Shown: positions 48,267 to 57,736, counted from the first letter of the stretch. The stretch: 64,000 bases of DNA from an uncultured Clostridia bacterium (GCA_934662505.1 CAKUKE010000006.1:1-64000); one strand, 5' to 3'. The notes: generated from the letters alone by a model not told the origin. A program made the numbers and translations.

Positions 48267-49988
48267 ATGAAACACAAGTTTCTTTGGGCTCTGACGGCGC
48301 TGTGCGCGCTGACGCTTCTCTTTGGCGGCGCGCTGGCGGAGGATGTCGTTTTCGATACCGTGCCGGATGTGTTCCGTCCCGGCAGAACGGAGCGGATCAG
48401 CTTTACCGCGGCGCAGGACTGCACCGCTTCCCTGACCCTGCTGGATGAAGCCGGCCAGACGGTCGCCGTTCTTCGGGAAAACATCAGCGCCGTTCAGGGC
48501 GGCAACCATCTGTCCTGGGACGGTCTGACAGGCGGCCAGCCGGTGGCGGAAGGGCAGTATACCCTGCGCCTGACTGCCGGGGACGCGTCCGCGGATAAAA
48601 CCGTTACCGTCGGCACGCCTGCGCCCCGCATCACAGGCATCAGCGCCTCTGCCGCCCTGATCGCCGGCGAAAGCTGGACGCTGCGGTTCACCTGCTCCGT
48701 GCCGGGGGAAACCAGCGTACGCATCCGCCAGAATGACGAGTGGCTGACGCTGGAGACCCGGCAGGTACCCGCAGGAGAAACGGCCTTCGTCTGGAACGGG
48801 AAAACGGCGGGGGAATACCTGCCCTCCGGCGACTACTCCGTGCAGCTCACGCTCACGGATGAAACAGGCTTTGCCGCCACCCCCCAGCAGATCACCCTGA
48901 CCCTCAGCGACGTGCCCACGCCCACCCCCATCCCCACGGCGACCCCCGCGCCCACCCCCTACCTGCCCAGCAGCGTGACCACGCAGGAGGAGGAAACCAG
49001 CTACTGGACGCTGCCCATCGGCGAAACCGACGAGCAGAAGATCTGGGACATCATGATGCAACCCATCACCGTACTGGAGGGCGGTCAGCGAGACACCATC
49101 CGGGTGCGGCAGGAGCCCAGCACCTCCAGCCCCGCCATCGGCGAGATCACCTGCGCCTCGCAGGGAGTGCACGTGCTTGAAAAGACGTCGGACGGCTGGG
49201 CCAAGGTGGAAGCCTACAATTCCTCCTACGGTCCCGACAACAAAAACCGTCCCGGCTACGGCGATACGGACGAACTGCTGGTGGGCTACGTGAAGGCCTC
49301 CCTGCTCAAGGAGATCACCCCGGTCACCAGCTACGGTCTGCTGATCGACAAGCTGACGCAGCAGATGTATATTTTCCAGGACGGCAAAAAGATCGGCACC
49401 CTGTGGATCTCCACCGGCGAGCCTACCGCCAGGCAGCCCTGGAACGAAACCCCCTCCGGCGAATTTCTGATGGTCAGCCGCGCAGGCGGGTTCCCGGCAG
49501 GCAACCTGTGGTGCGATTACGGCATGCGCATCAACGGCGGCTGCCTGATCCACGAGGTGCCCTACAAGGGCGATGAAAACACCCCCAACGACCGGAAGGA
49601 CTACTCCTACACCCTGCCCTATCTGGGCTTCAAGGCCAGCCACGGCTGCATCCGGGTGCAGAAGGCCGCCAATGAAGAAGGGCAGAATATCCTCTGGCTG
49701 TGGAAAAACATCAAGGTCAATACCAAGGTGCTCATCTGGGACGATACGGGACGCAGGCTGGAATATCCCGCCGATGACACGGAGGTCTACTATAACCCCG
49801 AGGGCGGCAAATACTTCCATCAGAATCAGAACTGTTCTTCCGTCAAGGATCGTTTCCTGCCCCTGACCGCCACTACCTACGGCGAACTGGAAACGCTGTT
49901 TGACACCCCCACCCGCTGCCCCTACTGCTGCAAGCTGAAAACAAAAGCGGAAATCAACGCCATCAACGCCTCGCTGGTCGTCAAGTGA
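48267..49988 (+). CDS. Large secreted L,D-transpeptidase with Ig-like and SH3 domains
   Basis: A 573-aa exported protein: signal peptide (residues 1-24, GGALAED), two FlgD-like Ig modules (about 28-117 and 120-214, SWDGLTGGQPVAEGQYTL), a Pro-Thr linker (217-236), a bacterial SH3-like domain (about 264-350), a YkuD catalytic domain (about 355-490) with H429 and SHGC (458-461), then a C-terminal domain with CSSV and CPYCC. It probably makes 3-3 cross-links in the vegetative wall. ATG 48267 has AAAGGGG 6 nt upstream. The Cys-rich C-terminal domain could bind a metal or form disulfides. Confidence 0.88.
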   Translation: MKHKFLWALTALCALTLLFGGALAEDVVFDTVPDVFRPGRTERISFTAAQDCTASLTLLDEAGQTVAVLRENISAVQGGNHLSWDGLTGGQPVAEGQYTLRLTAGDASADKTVTVGTPAPRITGISASAALIAGESWTLRFTCSVPGETSVRIRQNDEWLTLETRQVPAGETAFVWNGKTAGEYLPSGDYSVQLTLTDETGFAATPQQITLTLSDVPTPTPIPTATPAPTPYLPSSVTTQEEETSYWTLPIGETDEQKIWDIMMQPITVLEGGQRDTIRVRQEPSTSSPAIGEITCASQGVHVLEKTSDGWAKVEAYNSSYGPDNKNRPGYGDTDELLVGYVKASLLKEITPVTSYGLLIDKLTQQMYIFQDGKKIGTLWISTGEPTARQPWNETPSGEFLMVSRAGGFPAGNLWCDYGMRINGGCLIHEVPYKGDENTPNDRKDYSYTLPYLGFKASHGCIRVQKAANEEGQNILWLWKNIKVNTKVLIWDDTGRRLEYPADDTEVYYNPEGGKYFHQNQNCSSVKDRFLPLTATTYGELETLFDTPTRCPYCCKLKTKAEINAINASLVVK

Positions 49989-49998
49989 TCCGATCAGC

Positions 49999-50035
49999 AA
50001 AAGCGGAACGCACGTAAAATGCGTTCCGCTTTTTT
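49999..50035 (+). terminator. Terminator of the L,D-transpeptidase
   Basis: A 14-bp stem AAAAGCGGAACGCA/TGCGTTCCGCTTTT with a 7-nt loop and a T-run, 10 nt after the stop. It lies between convergent genes. Confidence 0.9.
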
Positions 50036-50099
50036 CATGCCGGATGCACCGTTATGATCCGCAGCACCCCCTGACCGCCGTCCCCCTCCGCCGCGCCGG

Positions 50100-50957
50100 T
50101 CAGGGCAGGGTGCACTTTTCCCGCACAGGCACACCCTGCACCGTGAAGGGGTCGCCCTGCATCAGTTCCCGGGCGTTCAGCGCAAAGTCTTCGGGGCGCA
50201 GATCCCGCGGGCGGCGAATGGTAGGCGGTGCCTTGTACCCCACCTCATAGACCACCGGCCCTGCGTAGCCCGCCTCGTCCAGCGCGTTCATCAGCGCCTG
50301 CCAGTCGATCACGCCCTCGCCCGGCAGCCAGTGACGCTCATTCAGCCGGTCATAATCGGAAAAATGCGTCGTTGCCAGCCGTTTGCCCACACGGCGGACA
50401 AACGGCACAGGTTCCTCCCGCAGCAGGTGATTGGGGTCAAAACAGATCTTCAGCCTTTCATCTGCCGTCAGCCGCAGCATTTCCCCGCTGTCCCGTCCCA
50501 GACAGGTACGGGGCAGATTTTCGACTGCCACCACCGCGCCGGTCTGTTCGGCTGCATCCGCCAGCAGGGAAAGGGTCTCCGCCGCAGCAGCCAGCCGCTG
50601 CGCCCGCTCCCCATCGCCGATCGGCTCGGCGGAGGGGTGCACCACAAACAGACGGACGCCCGCCGCAGCCGCCCTGTCCATCAGCGCCCGGTGCGCCGCC
50701 AGCGTCTGCGTCCGCACCGCACCGCTCAGGCTGGACAGGTCGTTTTCCTCGAATGGATAAAAGGGCAGATGGACGCTGCGCATTTCCACCCCCGTATCCG
50801 CCGCCCACCGCGCCGCCTGCGCAAAGTCGAGGCGCTCCAGTTCCGCCGGCTCCAGCGACACCTCCATGCAGTCGATGCCCGCACGGGCGTAGTCCTCAAA
50901 CAGCTGCCGGCCGAAAGGCTTCCCATTGGTGGAAAGCCCCACCCTGTGTTTTTTCAT
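50100..50957 (-). CDS. Xylose-isomerase-like TIM barrel (sugar isomerase/epimerase)
   Basis: A 285-aa AP endonuclease 2-family TIM barrel. Motifs: MEVSLEPAELERLDF, SVHLPFYPFEEN, VVAVENLPR (metal Glu), ICFDPNHLL (metal Asp/His), THFSDYD and a C-terminal VVYEVGYK. Members isomerise or epimerise sugars or inositol derivatives; the substrate is unclear. ATG 50957 with AGGGGGG 6 nt upstream; the longer open frame is not protein-like. Confidence 0.85.
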   Translation of the reverse strand: MKKHRVGLSTNGKPFGRQLFEDYARAGIDCMEVSLEPAELERLDFAQAARWAADTGVEMRSVHLPFYPFEENDLSSLSGAVRTQTLAAHRALMDRAAAAGVRLFVVHPSAEPIGDGERAQRLAAAAETLSLLADAAEQTGAVVAVENLPRTCLGRDSGEMLRLTADERLKICFDPNHLLREEPVPFVRRVGKRLATTHFSDYDRLNERHWLPGEGVIDWQALMNALDEAGYAGPVVYEVGYKAPPTIRRPRDLRPEDFALNARELMQGDPFTVQGVPVREKCTLP

Positions 50958-51128
50958 ACGCCGCCCCCCTCTTTTTCCCCATATTATCATTGCTCCCCAC
51001 CGATGGTCAACCCCGGAAAAAGCGCGGAGGAGGCGGACACCGACCGGCTTCACGCAGGGGGATCCCAAACTGGAAGGGCGGCGGGGCACTTTGCGGGCGT
51101 GCCTGTTACAGTCGAGGCGTCTCCAGTG

Positions 51129-51163
51129 CAAAAAAGAGCGGAGGCTCCCGAAGAAACCTCCGC
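51129..51163 (-). terminator. Terminator of the Gld-type ABC operon
   Basis: GCGGAGG (51138-51144)/CCTCCGC (51157-51163) stem followed by TCTTTTTT on the minus strand, about 20 nt after the DUF4340 stop. Confidence 0.85.
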
Positions 51164-51182
51164 CCGACGGCATCGCTTTGTC

Positions 51183-52535
51183 TTATCGGATCTGCCGAAG
51201 CGTACGAAGCAGCTGATCCACGGCGGCCGCGTCGCAGTAGTAGGCGAACCCGTCCCGCACGCACAGATACCGTTCCGCATCACAGGTCATAAACGTCAGG
51301 GACGAAACATTTCCGTCCGTATCCGTTACCGCAGCGGTCAGCAGGGTGTCCCCCTCCGCCGCTTCCTCCGGCTTGCCCGACAGGGTCATGGCGGTCATTT
51401 TACCCAGCAGCGCTTCCGCTTCCGACGCCTCCATTGCCGTTCCGTTGACGGTATAGACCGCCGTTTCCGTACCCGTTCCATCGGCATCTTCACCGTCGCC
51501 GCCGGCGTTTTCCTGCACCGTCACATCGCGGTTCAGCGTCCAGACGTGGCCGTCGTCCCGCCACTCGATCTGCCGCAGCGTTTCCGCCGTCACGTCGGTC
51601 AGCGCGGTACGGTACATCTGGTTCACGTCCGCAGTGAGCAGGCCATTCACGGAAGAGGACAAAACCACATAGGTCATGCGGGAGCCGGGCAGCCGGGCGT
51701 AGTAATTGCCCGTTTCCGTCTCTTTGCCGATCAGCAGCTGCCACACCGTTTCTTCGCCGTTCAGCAGCGTCACCTTCAGGGCGCTTTCATCACCCAGCCC
51801 CAGCTCCGTCAGCCGGTCGTCATCCGCCTGCGCGTCCGTCAGTTCCTTCCAGGACAGCGCTTTGGCCGCGTCGATCAGCGTGGTCACGCTGCCGCTCTCC
51901 AGCTTCTCGCCGGTCGCCGTGTTGTACCAGCTGCCGTTTTCCAGCTGCACATCCAGCCGGTCGCCTACGGTAAGGCGGGTCACCGTGTCCGCTTCGGGCA
52001 GCGTTTCCGTCTGCGCCAGCGCGGTCAGCCGCTTGTCAAAGACGGTCTTCAGGTTCTGGGACACGGTGTACACCACCGTATCCTCCCCGTCCAGACGCAG
52101 GTAATACCCGTCCTCAAAGGGGGTTGCGGCACCCATGCCGTACACGGTGCTGCCGCCGTTCTGCCAGTCCGCTTCCACGGTGAATTCCGGCTTTTCCAGC
52201 CCGTAGTCCGCCAGCTTTTCCACCTGCTCCAGCTTACGGGTGGCGGTCATGCCGGTCAGGGTATCCGCCAGCGCGTTGACCGCATCCTGATCAAGGGGAA
52301 ACGCAGCGTCTTCCCGCAGCGCCCACACCCCGTCCTGACGCACCAGATCAAACTGCGTTCCGTTCGCAGCCCACTTCAGCCCCGTCAGTTCCTCCGCGCC
52401 GTGATCGGTCAGCGCAAAGCTGCCGGTCGTTTCCGTCACCGGCTCCTTTTCCGTCAGCCGCGTCACGGCAAAGTATCCGCCCACTGCTGCCGCCAGTACG
52501 CACAGCAGCAGGATCAGCCTCTTTCCCCGTTTCAC
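51183..52535 (-). CDS. DUF4340 protein, last gene of the Gld-type operon
   Basis: A 450-aa protein with one N-terminal transmembrane helix (about residues 5-24) and a large outer domain of the DUF4340 type: GTQFDLVRQDGVWAL, LEQVEKLADYGLEKPEFTV, then repeated similar blocks, acting as an outside beta-rich domain. The start is GTG 52535 overlapping the gldG stop (GTGA) with AAGGAGG 8 nt upstream; the upstream GTG at 52556 is less likely. DUF4340 genes regularly follow gldG in Firmicutes. Confidence 0.85.
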   Translation of the reverse strand: MKRGKRLILLLCVLAAAVGGYFAVTRLTEKEPVTETTGSFALTDHGAEELTGLKWAANGTQFDLVRQDGVWALREDAAFPLDQDAVNALADTLTGMTATRKLEQVEKLADYGLEKPEFTVEADWQNGGSTVYGMGAATPFEDGYYLRLDGEDTVVYTVSQNLKTVFDKRLTALAQTETLPEADTVTRLTVGDRLDVQLENGSWYNTATGEKLESGSVTTLIDAAKALSWKELTDAQADDDRLTELGLGDESALKVTLLNGEETVWQLLIGKETETGNYYARLPGSRMTYVVLSSSVNGLLTADVNQMYRTALTDVTAETLRQIEWRDDGHVWTLNRDVTVQENAGGDGEDADGTGTETAVYTVNGTAMEASEAEALLGKMTAMTLSGKPEEAAEGDTLLTAAVTDTDGNVSSLTFMTCDAERYLCVRDGFAYYCDAAAVDQLLRTLRQIR

Positions 52536-53974
52536 CGTCTTTTCCTCCTTATCCACACCGTCACGCCCACGGCGATGAAGGTCAGGGGCACCAGCCCCAC
52601 CAGAATGACCGTCCAGACGGAGCTCTTGCCGCTGGAGACCACCAGCGTGCTTTCATCCAGCGACTTGGCGCGGATGGAAATGGCGTTCTCCTGACCGCCC
52701 ATCCAGTCCAGCGCGTTGAGCAGCAGGCTGCTGTTGGCGCCGGACACCATGTAATCCATATTCTCGTTCAGGAAATCCTGCGAGGCCACCCAGAAGAGCT
52801 TGCCCCCGTTCTTTTCCGATACCGCCGCAATGTGGAAGGGGCCGTCCGTATCGCCGTCCTCCTTCGCGGTGGTGGTCGCATCCATCCCCGCCGCCTTGGC
52901 GTAGGCGCTGTCCGAGGTGGTCAGAAGCCATGTGACCTCCGCGTCCCCCGCCGCCTCCACGAGGGGCTGGCTGACAGGCGCGATGATATAGTACTTTCCC
53001 TCCACCAGCGGTTCGGTCACGGTATGGCTCTCCACGGTGGGCAGCAGATAATGGGGGTACCGGTTCATGTGCATATTCCGATCACCCTCCAGAACGAGCC
53101 CTTCGCCCAGCGTCAGTCCCATATGCGCGGTCACTTTCTGGAGGTTTTCCATTTTATTGCCGTCCAGCCCGTTGCCCAGCAGCGCCACGCTGCCGCCGCC
53201 GTCCAGATAGCGGATCAGCATGTCCGCCTCCTCGGCGTTGATATCGCCCGTGGGCTGATTGATGAGCACCGCCGTCGCGTCCTGCGGCACCTCCTCGGCC
53301 GTCAGCAGGGACAATTCCTCCGTGTCCATGTTGTCCTGCGCCATGGACGCGCTCAGCGTGTCGCTCAGCGCCGCCTCGCCGTGCCCGGTCAGCAGGTACA
53401 CCTTGGGCAGGTCGTCGCTGGTCACGTAGTGGATGGCGTTGGTCAGCGCGTTTTCGCCGTCAAACTTGGTCGTGGTGGTATAGCCGTAATAGGACGAGGA
53501 ATCCGACTGATACTCCGTCACGTATATCTCGTTGTACGCCACCAGCCGGCTGCGGTCGCCGCTGGTCACCAGCACGCTGTTGGCGTACAGCTTGCTCAGT
53601 TCCAGATTGTACTTTTCAAGGAAGTTGGGCTTCTCCACCGGATCCACGGTCTCCGCATGCAGATGCTGGGATTGTCCCGCATAGGCGTTCAGCAGCTTCT
53701 CAATGGTAGCGTCCTGCGCACCCGTGTTGCAGAGCAGATACATGTATACATCCTCGTCCAGACTTCGGGCGATGCGCCGGGTCTGGTCGGACAGGGTGTA
53801 CAGGCTGTTGGCAGTCATGTCGATCTGGGTCACGGAGGCAGGCAGCGCCCCGGCGGCAAGGTTCAGCACCACGGCAATGACGATGAGAATGACCGTGGCA
53901 AAGGCGGAATAGCTGCCCGCCCGGAATCGGCTGCCGAAGGCGGAGCCTTTGCTTTTTTCGGAAGATGCGCTCAT
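52532..53974 (-). CDS. GldG-family ABC transporter auxiliary protein
   Basis: A 480-aa protein with an N-terminal transmembrane helix (about 25-45), a long GldG/ABC_transp_aux domain (LYTLSDQTRRIARSLDEDVYMYLL near residue 60; LTGHGEAALSD and ADMLIRYLDGGGSVALLG) and a C-terminal transmembrane helix (VILVGLVPLTFIAVGVTVWI). The start is ATG 53974 overlapping the permease stop (ATGA) with GGAGG upstream. It acts with the ATPase and permease in an uncharacterised ABC-2 exporter or surface complex. Confidence 0.87.
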   Translation of the reverse strand: MSASSEKSKGSAFGSRFRAGSYSAFATVILIVIAVVLNLAAGALPASVTQIDMTANSLYTLSDQTRRIARSLDEDVYMYLLCNTGAQDATIEKLLNAYAGQSQHLHAETVDPVEKPNFLEKYNLELSKLYANSVLVTSGDRSRLVAYNEIYVTEYQSDSSSYYGYTTTTKFDGENALTNAIHYVTSDDLPKVYLLTGHGEAALSDTLSASMAQDNMDTEELSLLTAEEVPQDATAVLINQPTGDINAEEADMLIRYLDGGGSVALLGNGLDGNKMENLQKVTAHMGLTLGEGLVLEGDRNMHMNRYPHYLLPTVESHTVTEPLVEGKYYIIAPVSQPLVEAAGDAEVTWLLTTSDSAYAKAAGMDATTTAKEDGDTDGPFHIAAVSEKNGGKLFWVASQDFLNENMDYMVSGANSSLLLNALDWMGGQENAISIRAKSLDESTLVVSSGKSSVWTVILVGLVPLTFIAVGVTVWIRRKRR

Positions 53975-54837
53975 GCGTTCCACCTCCTCTTTTCCATGGC
54001 CTGCACCGTCATGAACAGAAACACGGCGGTAATGGACAGATAGTAGACGATGGCGGTCAGGTCGAACACGCCGCCGGAAAAGGTGTAGAACCTCTCAAAC
54101 ACGCTCAGCTTTTCCATGACGTTTTTAAACAGCCCCTCAAACGCCGCCTCGTTGGTGCGGTACCACAGGTAAATACCGCCGAGACCGACTACGCCCGCCG
54201 TCAGGGCGACGGGCACGTTCTTCGTCAGCGCCCACAAAAGGGCGGCTGCGCCGATCATCAGCACGCACAGGGCGAACAGGGAGGACGCCGCCTCCGTGGA
54301 CACATAGCTGGACAGGCCGGACATGAAATAGAGCACCAGCATGACCGCCAGCGTCACGACCGCGGAGACCACCTGATTTTCCGTCACCGCAGAAATGAAC
54401 AGACCGATGGACGTCAGGCACGCGCCCAGCATGAAAAAGGCGAACAGGGTACCGTAGGAAACCGCCATGGGCACCGTGCCGAACCGGCTGAGCAGCAGAG
54501 GATACAGCGCCGTCACGGCCACGGGCACAAGCAGGGTGACCAGCAGCGCCAGATATTTGCCCATCACCACATCCGTCATGCTGATGGGCAGGGAGTAGAG
54601 CAGCTGATCCGTCTTCTGCCGTTTTTCCTCCGCCAGCGAACGCATGGTCAGAAACGGCACCGCCAGCAGATATACAAAGGAGACCGCGCTCACGGCGTAG
54701 GCAAAGTTCGCCGTGTAGCCGCTCAGGTTGTACGCCATGGTGTAAATGCCCACAAACAGCAGCAGAAACGCAGAAAACAGATAGCCCGTCACGCTCTTGA
54801 ACATGGCCTCTATTTCCCGCCTGAACACGGCCGTCAT
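53971..54837 (-). CDS. ABC-2 permease (GldF-like)
   Basis: A 288-aa protein with six hydrophobic segments. MTAVFRREIEAMFKSVTGYLF opening and MRSLAEEKRQKTDQLLYSLPIS are the ABC-2 permease signatures. It is coupled at both ends by ATGA overlaps with the ATPase and gldG. Confidence 0.9.
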   Translation of the reverse strand: MTAVFRREIEAMFKSVTGYLFSAFLLLFVGIYTMAYNLSGYTANFAYAVSAVSFVYLLAVPFLTMRSLAEEKRQKTDQLLYSLPISMTDVVMGKYLALLVTLLVPVAVTALYPLLLSRFGTVPMAVSYGTLFAFFMLGACLTSIGLFISAVTENQVVSAVVTLAVMLVLYFMSGLSSYVSTEAASSLFALCVLMIGAAALLWALTKNVPVALTAGVVGLGGIYLWYRTNEAAFEGLFKNVMEKLSVFERFYTFSGGVFDLTAIVYYLSITAVFLFMTVQAMEKRRWNA

Positions 54838-55823
54838 GCCTCATCCGCCTCCTCTTTCTCTTTTTCCTCCGGCGCGGTTTTCTCCGCGTCCGGCGCGTCC
54901 TGTGTCAGCTCCAGGAACACGTCCTCCAGACTGGCCTTCTCCATGTGCAGTTCCGTCAGGGGGACGCCGGCAGCCGCAAAGGCGTCAAACACCTTTTCCC
55001 GCACGTCCTGTCCCTCCTCAGGGGTCAGCCGCAGCGCATGCTCGCCGTCCTCCGCGTCCGCGCGCTCCGTCTGCCGCACGCCCTCCACGCCGCTCAGCAC
55101 CCGCCGCATTTCCTCCTCGCCGCACCGGGCAGCCACACGCAGGGTCGCCGTGCCGGACAGAAGCGCCGTCAGATTTTCCGCCGTGTCGCTGGCCACCAGC
55201 CTGCCGTGGGAGATGATCATGATGTGCTGACACACGGTCTGCACCTCGCTGAGAATGTGGCTGGAAAGGATGATGGTGTGTTCCCTCCCCAGTTCCCGGA
55301 TCAGTTCGCGGATCTCGATGATCTGCGCGGGATCCAGCCCTACGGTCGGCTCATCCAGAATGATGACCTCCGGGTCGCCCAGCAGCGCCTGCGCGATGCC
55401 CACCCGCTGACGGTACCCCTTGGACAGGTTGCGGATGAGCCTGTCCCGCATTTCCGTCACGCCGGTCTTTTCCATTACCGCGTCGATCTTTTCCCGCCGC
55501 TGCCCCCCGGGGATACCCTTGGCGCGGGCAACAAAGTCCAGATACTCCCCCGGCGTCATGTCCGTATACAGCGGCGGCAGCTCCGGCAGATAGCCGATCA
55601 GCCTTTTCGCCCTGACGGGTTCCTCCAGCATGTCATGGCCGTCCACCAGCACCTGCCCGGAGGTGGCGCCAAGACACCCGGCGATGATGTTCATCGTGGT
55701 GCTTTTTCCCGCGCCGTTGGGACCTAAAAAGCCGTACACCCTGCCCTTTTCGATGGTAAAGGACAAATCGCTGACCGCCTCGTGCGCGCCGTAGCGCTTG
55801 GTCAGATGTCTGACTTCTATCAA
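54834..55823 (-). CDS. ABC transporter ATPase (GldA-like), first gene of the operon
   Basis: A 329-aa ATPase with Walker A FLGPNGAGKST, signature LSKGYRQRVGIAQALL, Walker B VIILDEPTVGLDP and H-loop SSH, then a C-terminal extension (about 225-329) ending in a Glu/Lys-rich tail. The start is TTG 55823 (GGGGAG 6 nt upstream), which gives the usual IEVRHLTKRYG opening; the earlier ATG would add a 12-residue leader. Confidence 0.9.
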   Translation of the reverse strand: MIEVRHLTKRYGAHEAVSDLSFTIEKGRVYGFLGPNGAGKSTTMNIIAGCLGATSGQVLVDGHDMLEEPVRAKRLIGYLPELPPLYTDMTPGEYLDFVARAKGIPGGQRREKIDAVMEKTGVTEMRDRLIRNLSKGYRQRVGIAQALLGDPEVIILDEPTVGLDPAQIIEIRELIRELGREHTIILSSHILSEVQTVCQHIMIISHGRLVASDTAENLTALLSGTATLRVAARCGEEEMRRVLSGVEGVRQTERADAEDGEHALRLTPEEGQDVREKVFDAFAAAGVPLTELHMEKASLEDVFLELTQDAPDAEKTAPEEKEKEEADEA

Positions 55824-55934
55824 GCTGTACTCCCCTTTCGGTTCTTTTTGCCTTTCCATATTAGCCCTGAAATATGCATTTTATATGATGCAAATAAGAA
55901 CAGTTTGTAAACATTTTCGCAGACCGCCCCATGC
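55824..55934 (-). promoter_or_regulatory. Upstream region of the Gld-type operon with a palindrome
   Basis: An AT-rich stretch with TGCAT-N8-ATGCA (about 55874-55891), a TTTACA box and TATAAA-like sequences, but no promoter with standard spacing that I can defend. Confidence 0.3.
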
Positions 55935-55961
55935 AAAAAGGGACGCGCCTGCGCGCGTCCC
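55935..55961 (-). terminator. Terminator of the solute-binding protein gene
   Basis: A GGGACGCGC/GCGCGTCCC 9-bp stem, 4-nt loop, then TTTTTG on the minus strand, 20 nt after the stop. Confidence 0.85.
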
Positions 55962-55981
55962 TCCACAGTGTTTTGATCCTG

Positions 55982-57655
55982 TTATTTGACCAGATCCATG
56001 CCGTAGTCCTTGTCCAGATGATGCTGGACGTTGTAGGCCTCCTGCATGCGATCCCGGGCTTCCCGGAACCCCATGTCCAGACCCTTCTGCTGATAGGCCT
56101 CGAAGTCGTCCAGACTGTTCTTGCCGATGATGAACTTGATGAACTCGGCGGCGCAGTAGGTGTTCGCTTCGGTGTAGGGGTCGTACATCCGCTGCCAGCC
56201 GTCGTCGTCAAACACCACGTAGCCGATTTCGTATTCTCTGTCCGCATGCTCGCCCCAGATCACGCCGTTCTGCGCATCCAGACTGATGGTGGTCATCTGC
56301 GCCGCAATGGTAGGCTCCGCCACGGTGCGGATCAGGTTGGCGCGGGTGGACCAGTAGTAGGTCAGGTTGGGGCACAGGTAAATGTCCGCCAGCTTCTCAT
56401 CTTCAAAGCGGTTCAGGAATTCTTCCGTATAGTAGGGATGACCGTCCACCATGGTGTAGTCCACGCCCTCCACGCCGTAATTGGCGCGCAGGATGGCTTC
56501 CTTGGTGAACAGGGTGTCCAGCCACCGGGCCGCCACCTGCTGGGTCTCCGGAGCGCTCTTGCCGCAGATGATGGTGAAGTTGGCCGCAGCAGAATCGTAT
56601 CCCTGTTTCATATGGAGCTGCTGATCGGCAGTTTTGCGGGGAGCGGCCATGGCCGTCAGATCGAAGTTCTGCGAACCGGTATACAGCGCCTCATAATATT
56701 CAGGACCTGCATAGGATTCCGGCCACACCCCCAGACGGTCGGACAGCAGCAGAGATTCGATGCCCTCATCATCACGGCTCATGAAGCCGGGATCGATGTA
56801 GCCCGCCTCATACCATTTATTCATCAGGGTCAGGTAATCCTTGGCGCGGTCGTCTACTAAGCTGGGAACCTGCACCACGCCGTTTTCCTGACTGTACCAG
56901 CTTCTCAGATCGAAGGCGCTATTCAAATACATGTCCGACTCGTAAATGCCATTCTGACCCAGCGCCATGGGGATGACGTCATCGCCCCGCTCCTTGAAGG
57001 CTGCCAACACCTTTTCCAGATCGTCCAGCGTTTCAGGCACTGCCAGCCCCGCTTCGTCCAGCCAGTCCTGACGGATGAGACCGCCGCACTCCGACGGGAT
57101 CTCATCCAGCCACAGCTGGGTGGCGCACCACAGCTGCCCCTGCGCGGTGGTCAGGGTATCCTTCCAGCCCGTCTGTTTGCCCAGACCGTACAGTTCCTTC
57201 TCGCTGCCCCACTCCCATGCGGCAAAGGAATCCTCGTTGCCCGGCTCGATCCCCGCGAAATAATGGGGCATCAGATCCTTGAACTGGTTCAGGTCGGCGT
57301 ACACGCCGTCGTTGATCGCCTGCTGGGGGCCGCCGTTGTACCAGGGGTTGATCAGCATATCATAGTAATTGCCGCTGACCATCATCAGGTTCAGCTGCTG
57401 ATCCATCTGTTCGCTGGAATAGTGGATGAATTCCACGTGCACACCCGTCTGCTCCTCCATCCACAGATAGAAGGGGTGCTCGGCATAGCTTTCGTAATAC
57501 TGCGCCGCGTTGCCGTTCATGGGCGCCCAGCAGGTCAGGGTGTAATCGCCGATCCACAGGGGGCCGTGCCCGGCTTCCGCCAGCGCGGGCGCCGCCAGCG
57601 TCAGTGCGGTCAGGATACAGAGCAGAACGCTGAGAAACCGCAGATGCTTCTTCAT
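55982..57655 (-). CDS. Extracellular solute-binding protein (family 1, large)
   Basis: A 557-aa secreted protein. The signal peptide (residues 1-27, TALTLAAPALA) ends in AxA cleavage with no lipobox Cys. The mature part is the long LipO/YtcQ-type oligosaccharide-binding fold: YYESYAEHPFYLWMEEQTGV, LMMVSGNYYDML, and a C-terminal EFIKFIIGKNSLDDFEAYQQKGLDMG. The transporter permeases are not in this window. ATG 57655 with GGAG 8 nt upstream. Own promoter and terminator. It is near an AraC-type regulator of the kind that controls such genes. Confidence 0.88.
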   Translation of the reverse strand: MKKHLRFLSVLLCILTALTLAAPALAEAGHGPLWIGDYTLTCWAPMNGNAAQYYESYAEHPFYLWMEEQTGVHVEFIHYSSEQMDQQLNLMMVSGNYYDMLINPWYNGGPQQAINDGVYADLNQFKDLMPHYFAGIEPGNEDSFAAWEWGSEKELYGLGKQTGWKDTLTTAQGQLWCATQLWLDEIPSECGGLIRQDWLDEAGLAVPETLDDLEKVLAAFKERGDDVIPMALGQNGIYESDMYLNSAFDLRSWYSQENGVVQVPSLVDDRAKDYLTLMNKWYEAGYIDPGFMSRDDEGIESLLLSDRLGVWPESYAGPEYYEALYTGSQNFDLTAMAAPRKTADQQLHMKQGYDSAAANFTIICGKSAPETQQVAARWLDTLFTKEAILRANYGVEGVDYTMVDGHPYYTEEFLNRFEDEKLADIYLCPNLTYYWSTRANLIRTVAEPTIAAQMTTISLDAQNGVIWGEHADREYEIGYVVFDDDGWQRMYDPYTEANTYCAAEFIKFIIGKNSLDDFEAYQQKGLDMGFREARDRMQEAYNVQHHLDKDYGMDLVK

Positions 57656-57707
57656 GGGGGTCACTCCTTTTTCTTTGCCGGACTTCCGCCGGTCTTTGGA
57701 TGTATTT

Positions 57708-57736
57708 ATCATATGTATTTATTTCCTGAAAATCAA
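57708..57736 (-). promoter_or_regulatory. Promoter of the solute-binding protein gene
   Basis: TTGATT (57731-57736) and TATGAT (57708-57713) on the minus strand, 17-bp spacer. The rest of the 57737-57933 stretch shows no gene. Confidence 0.65.
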
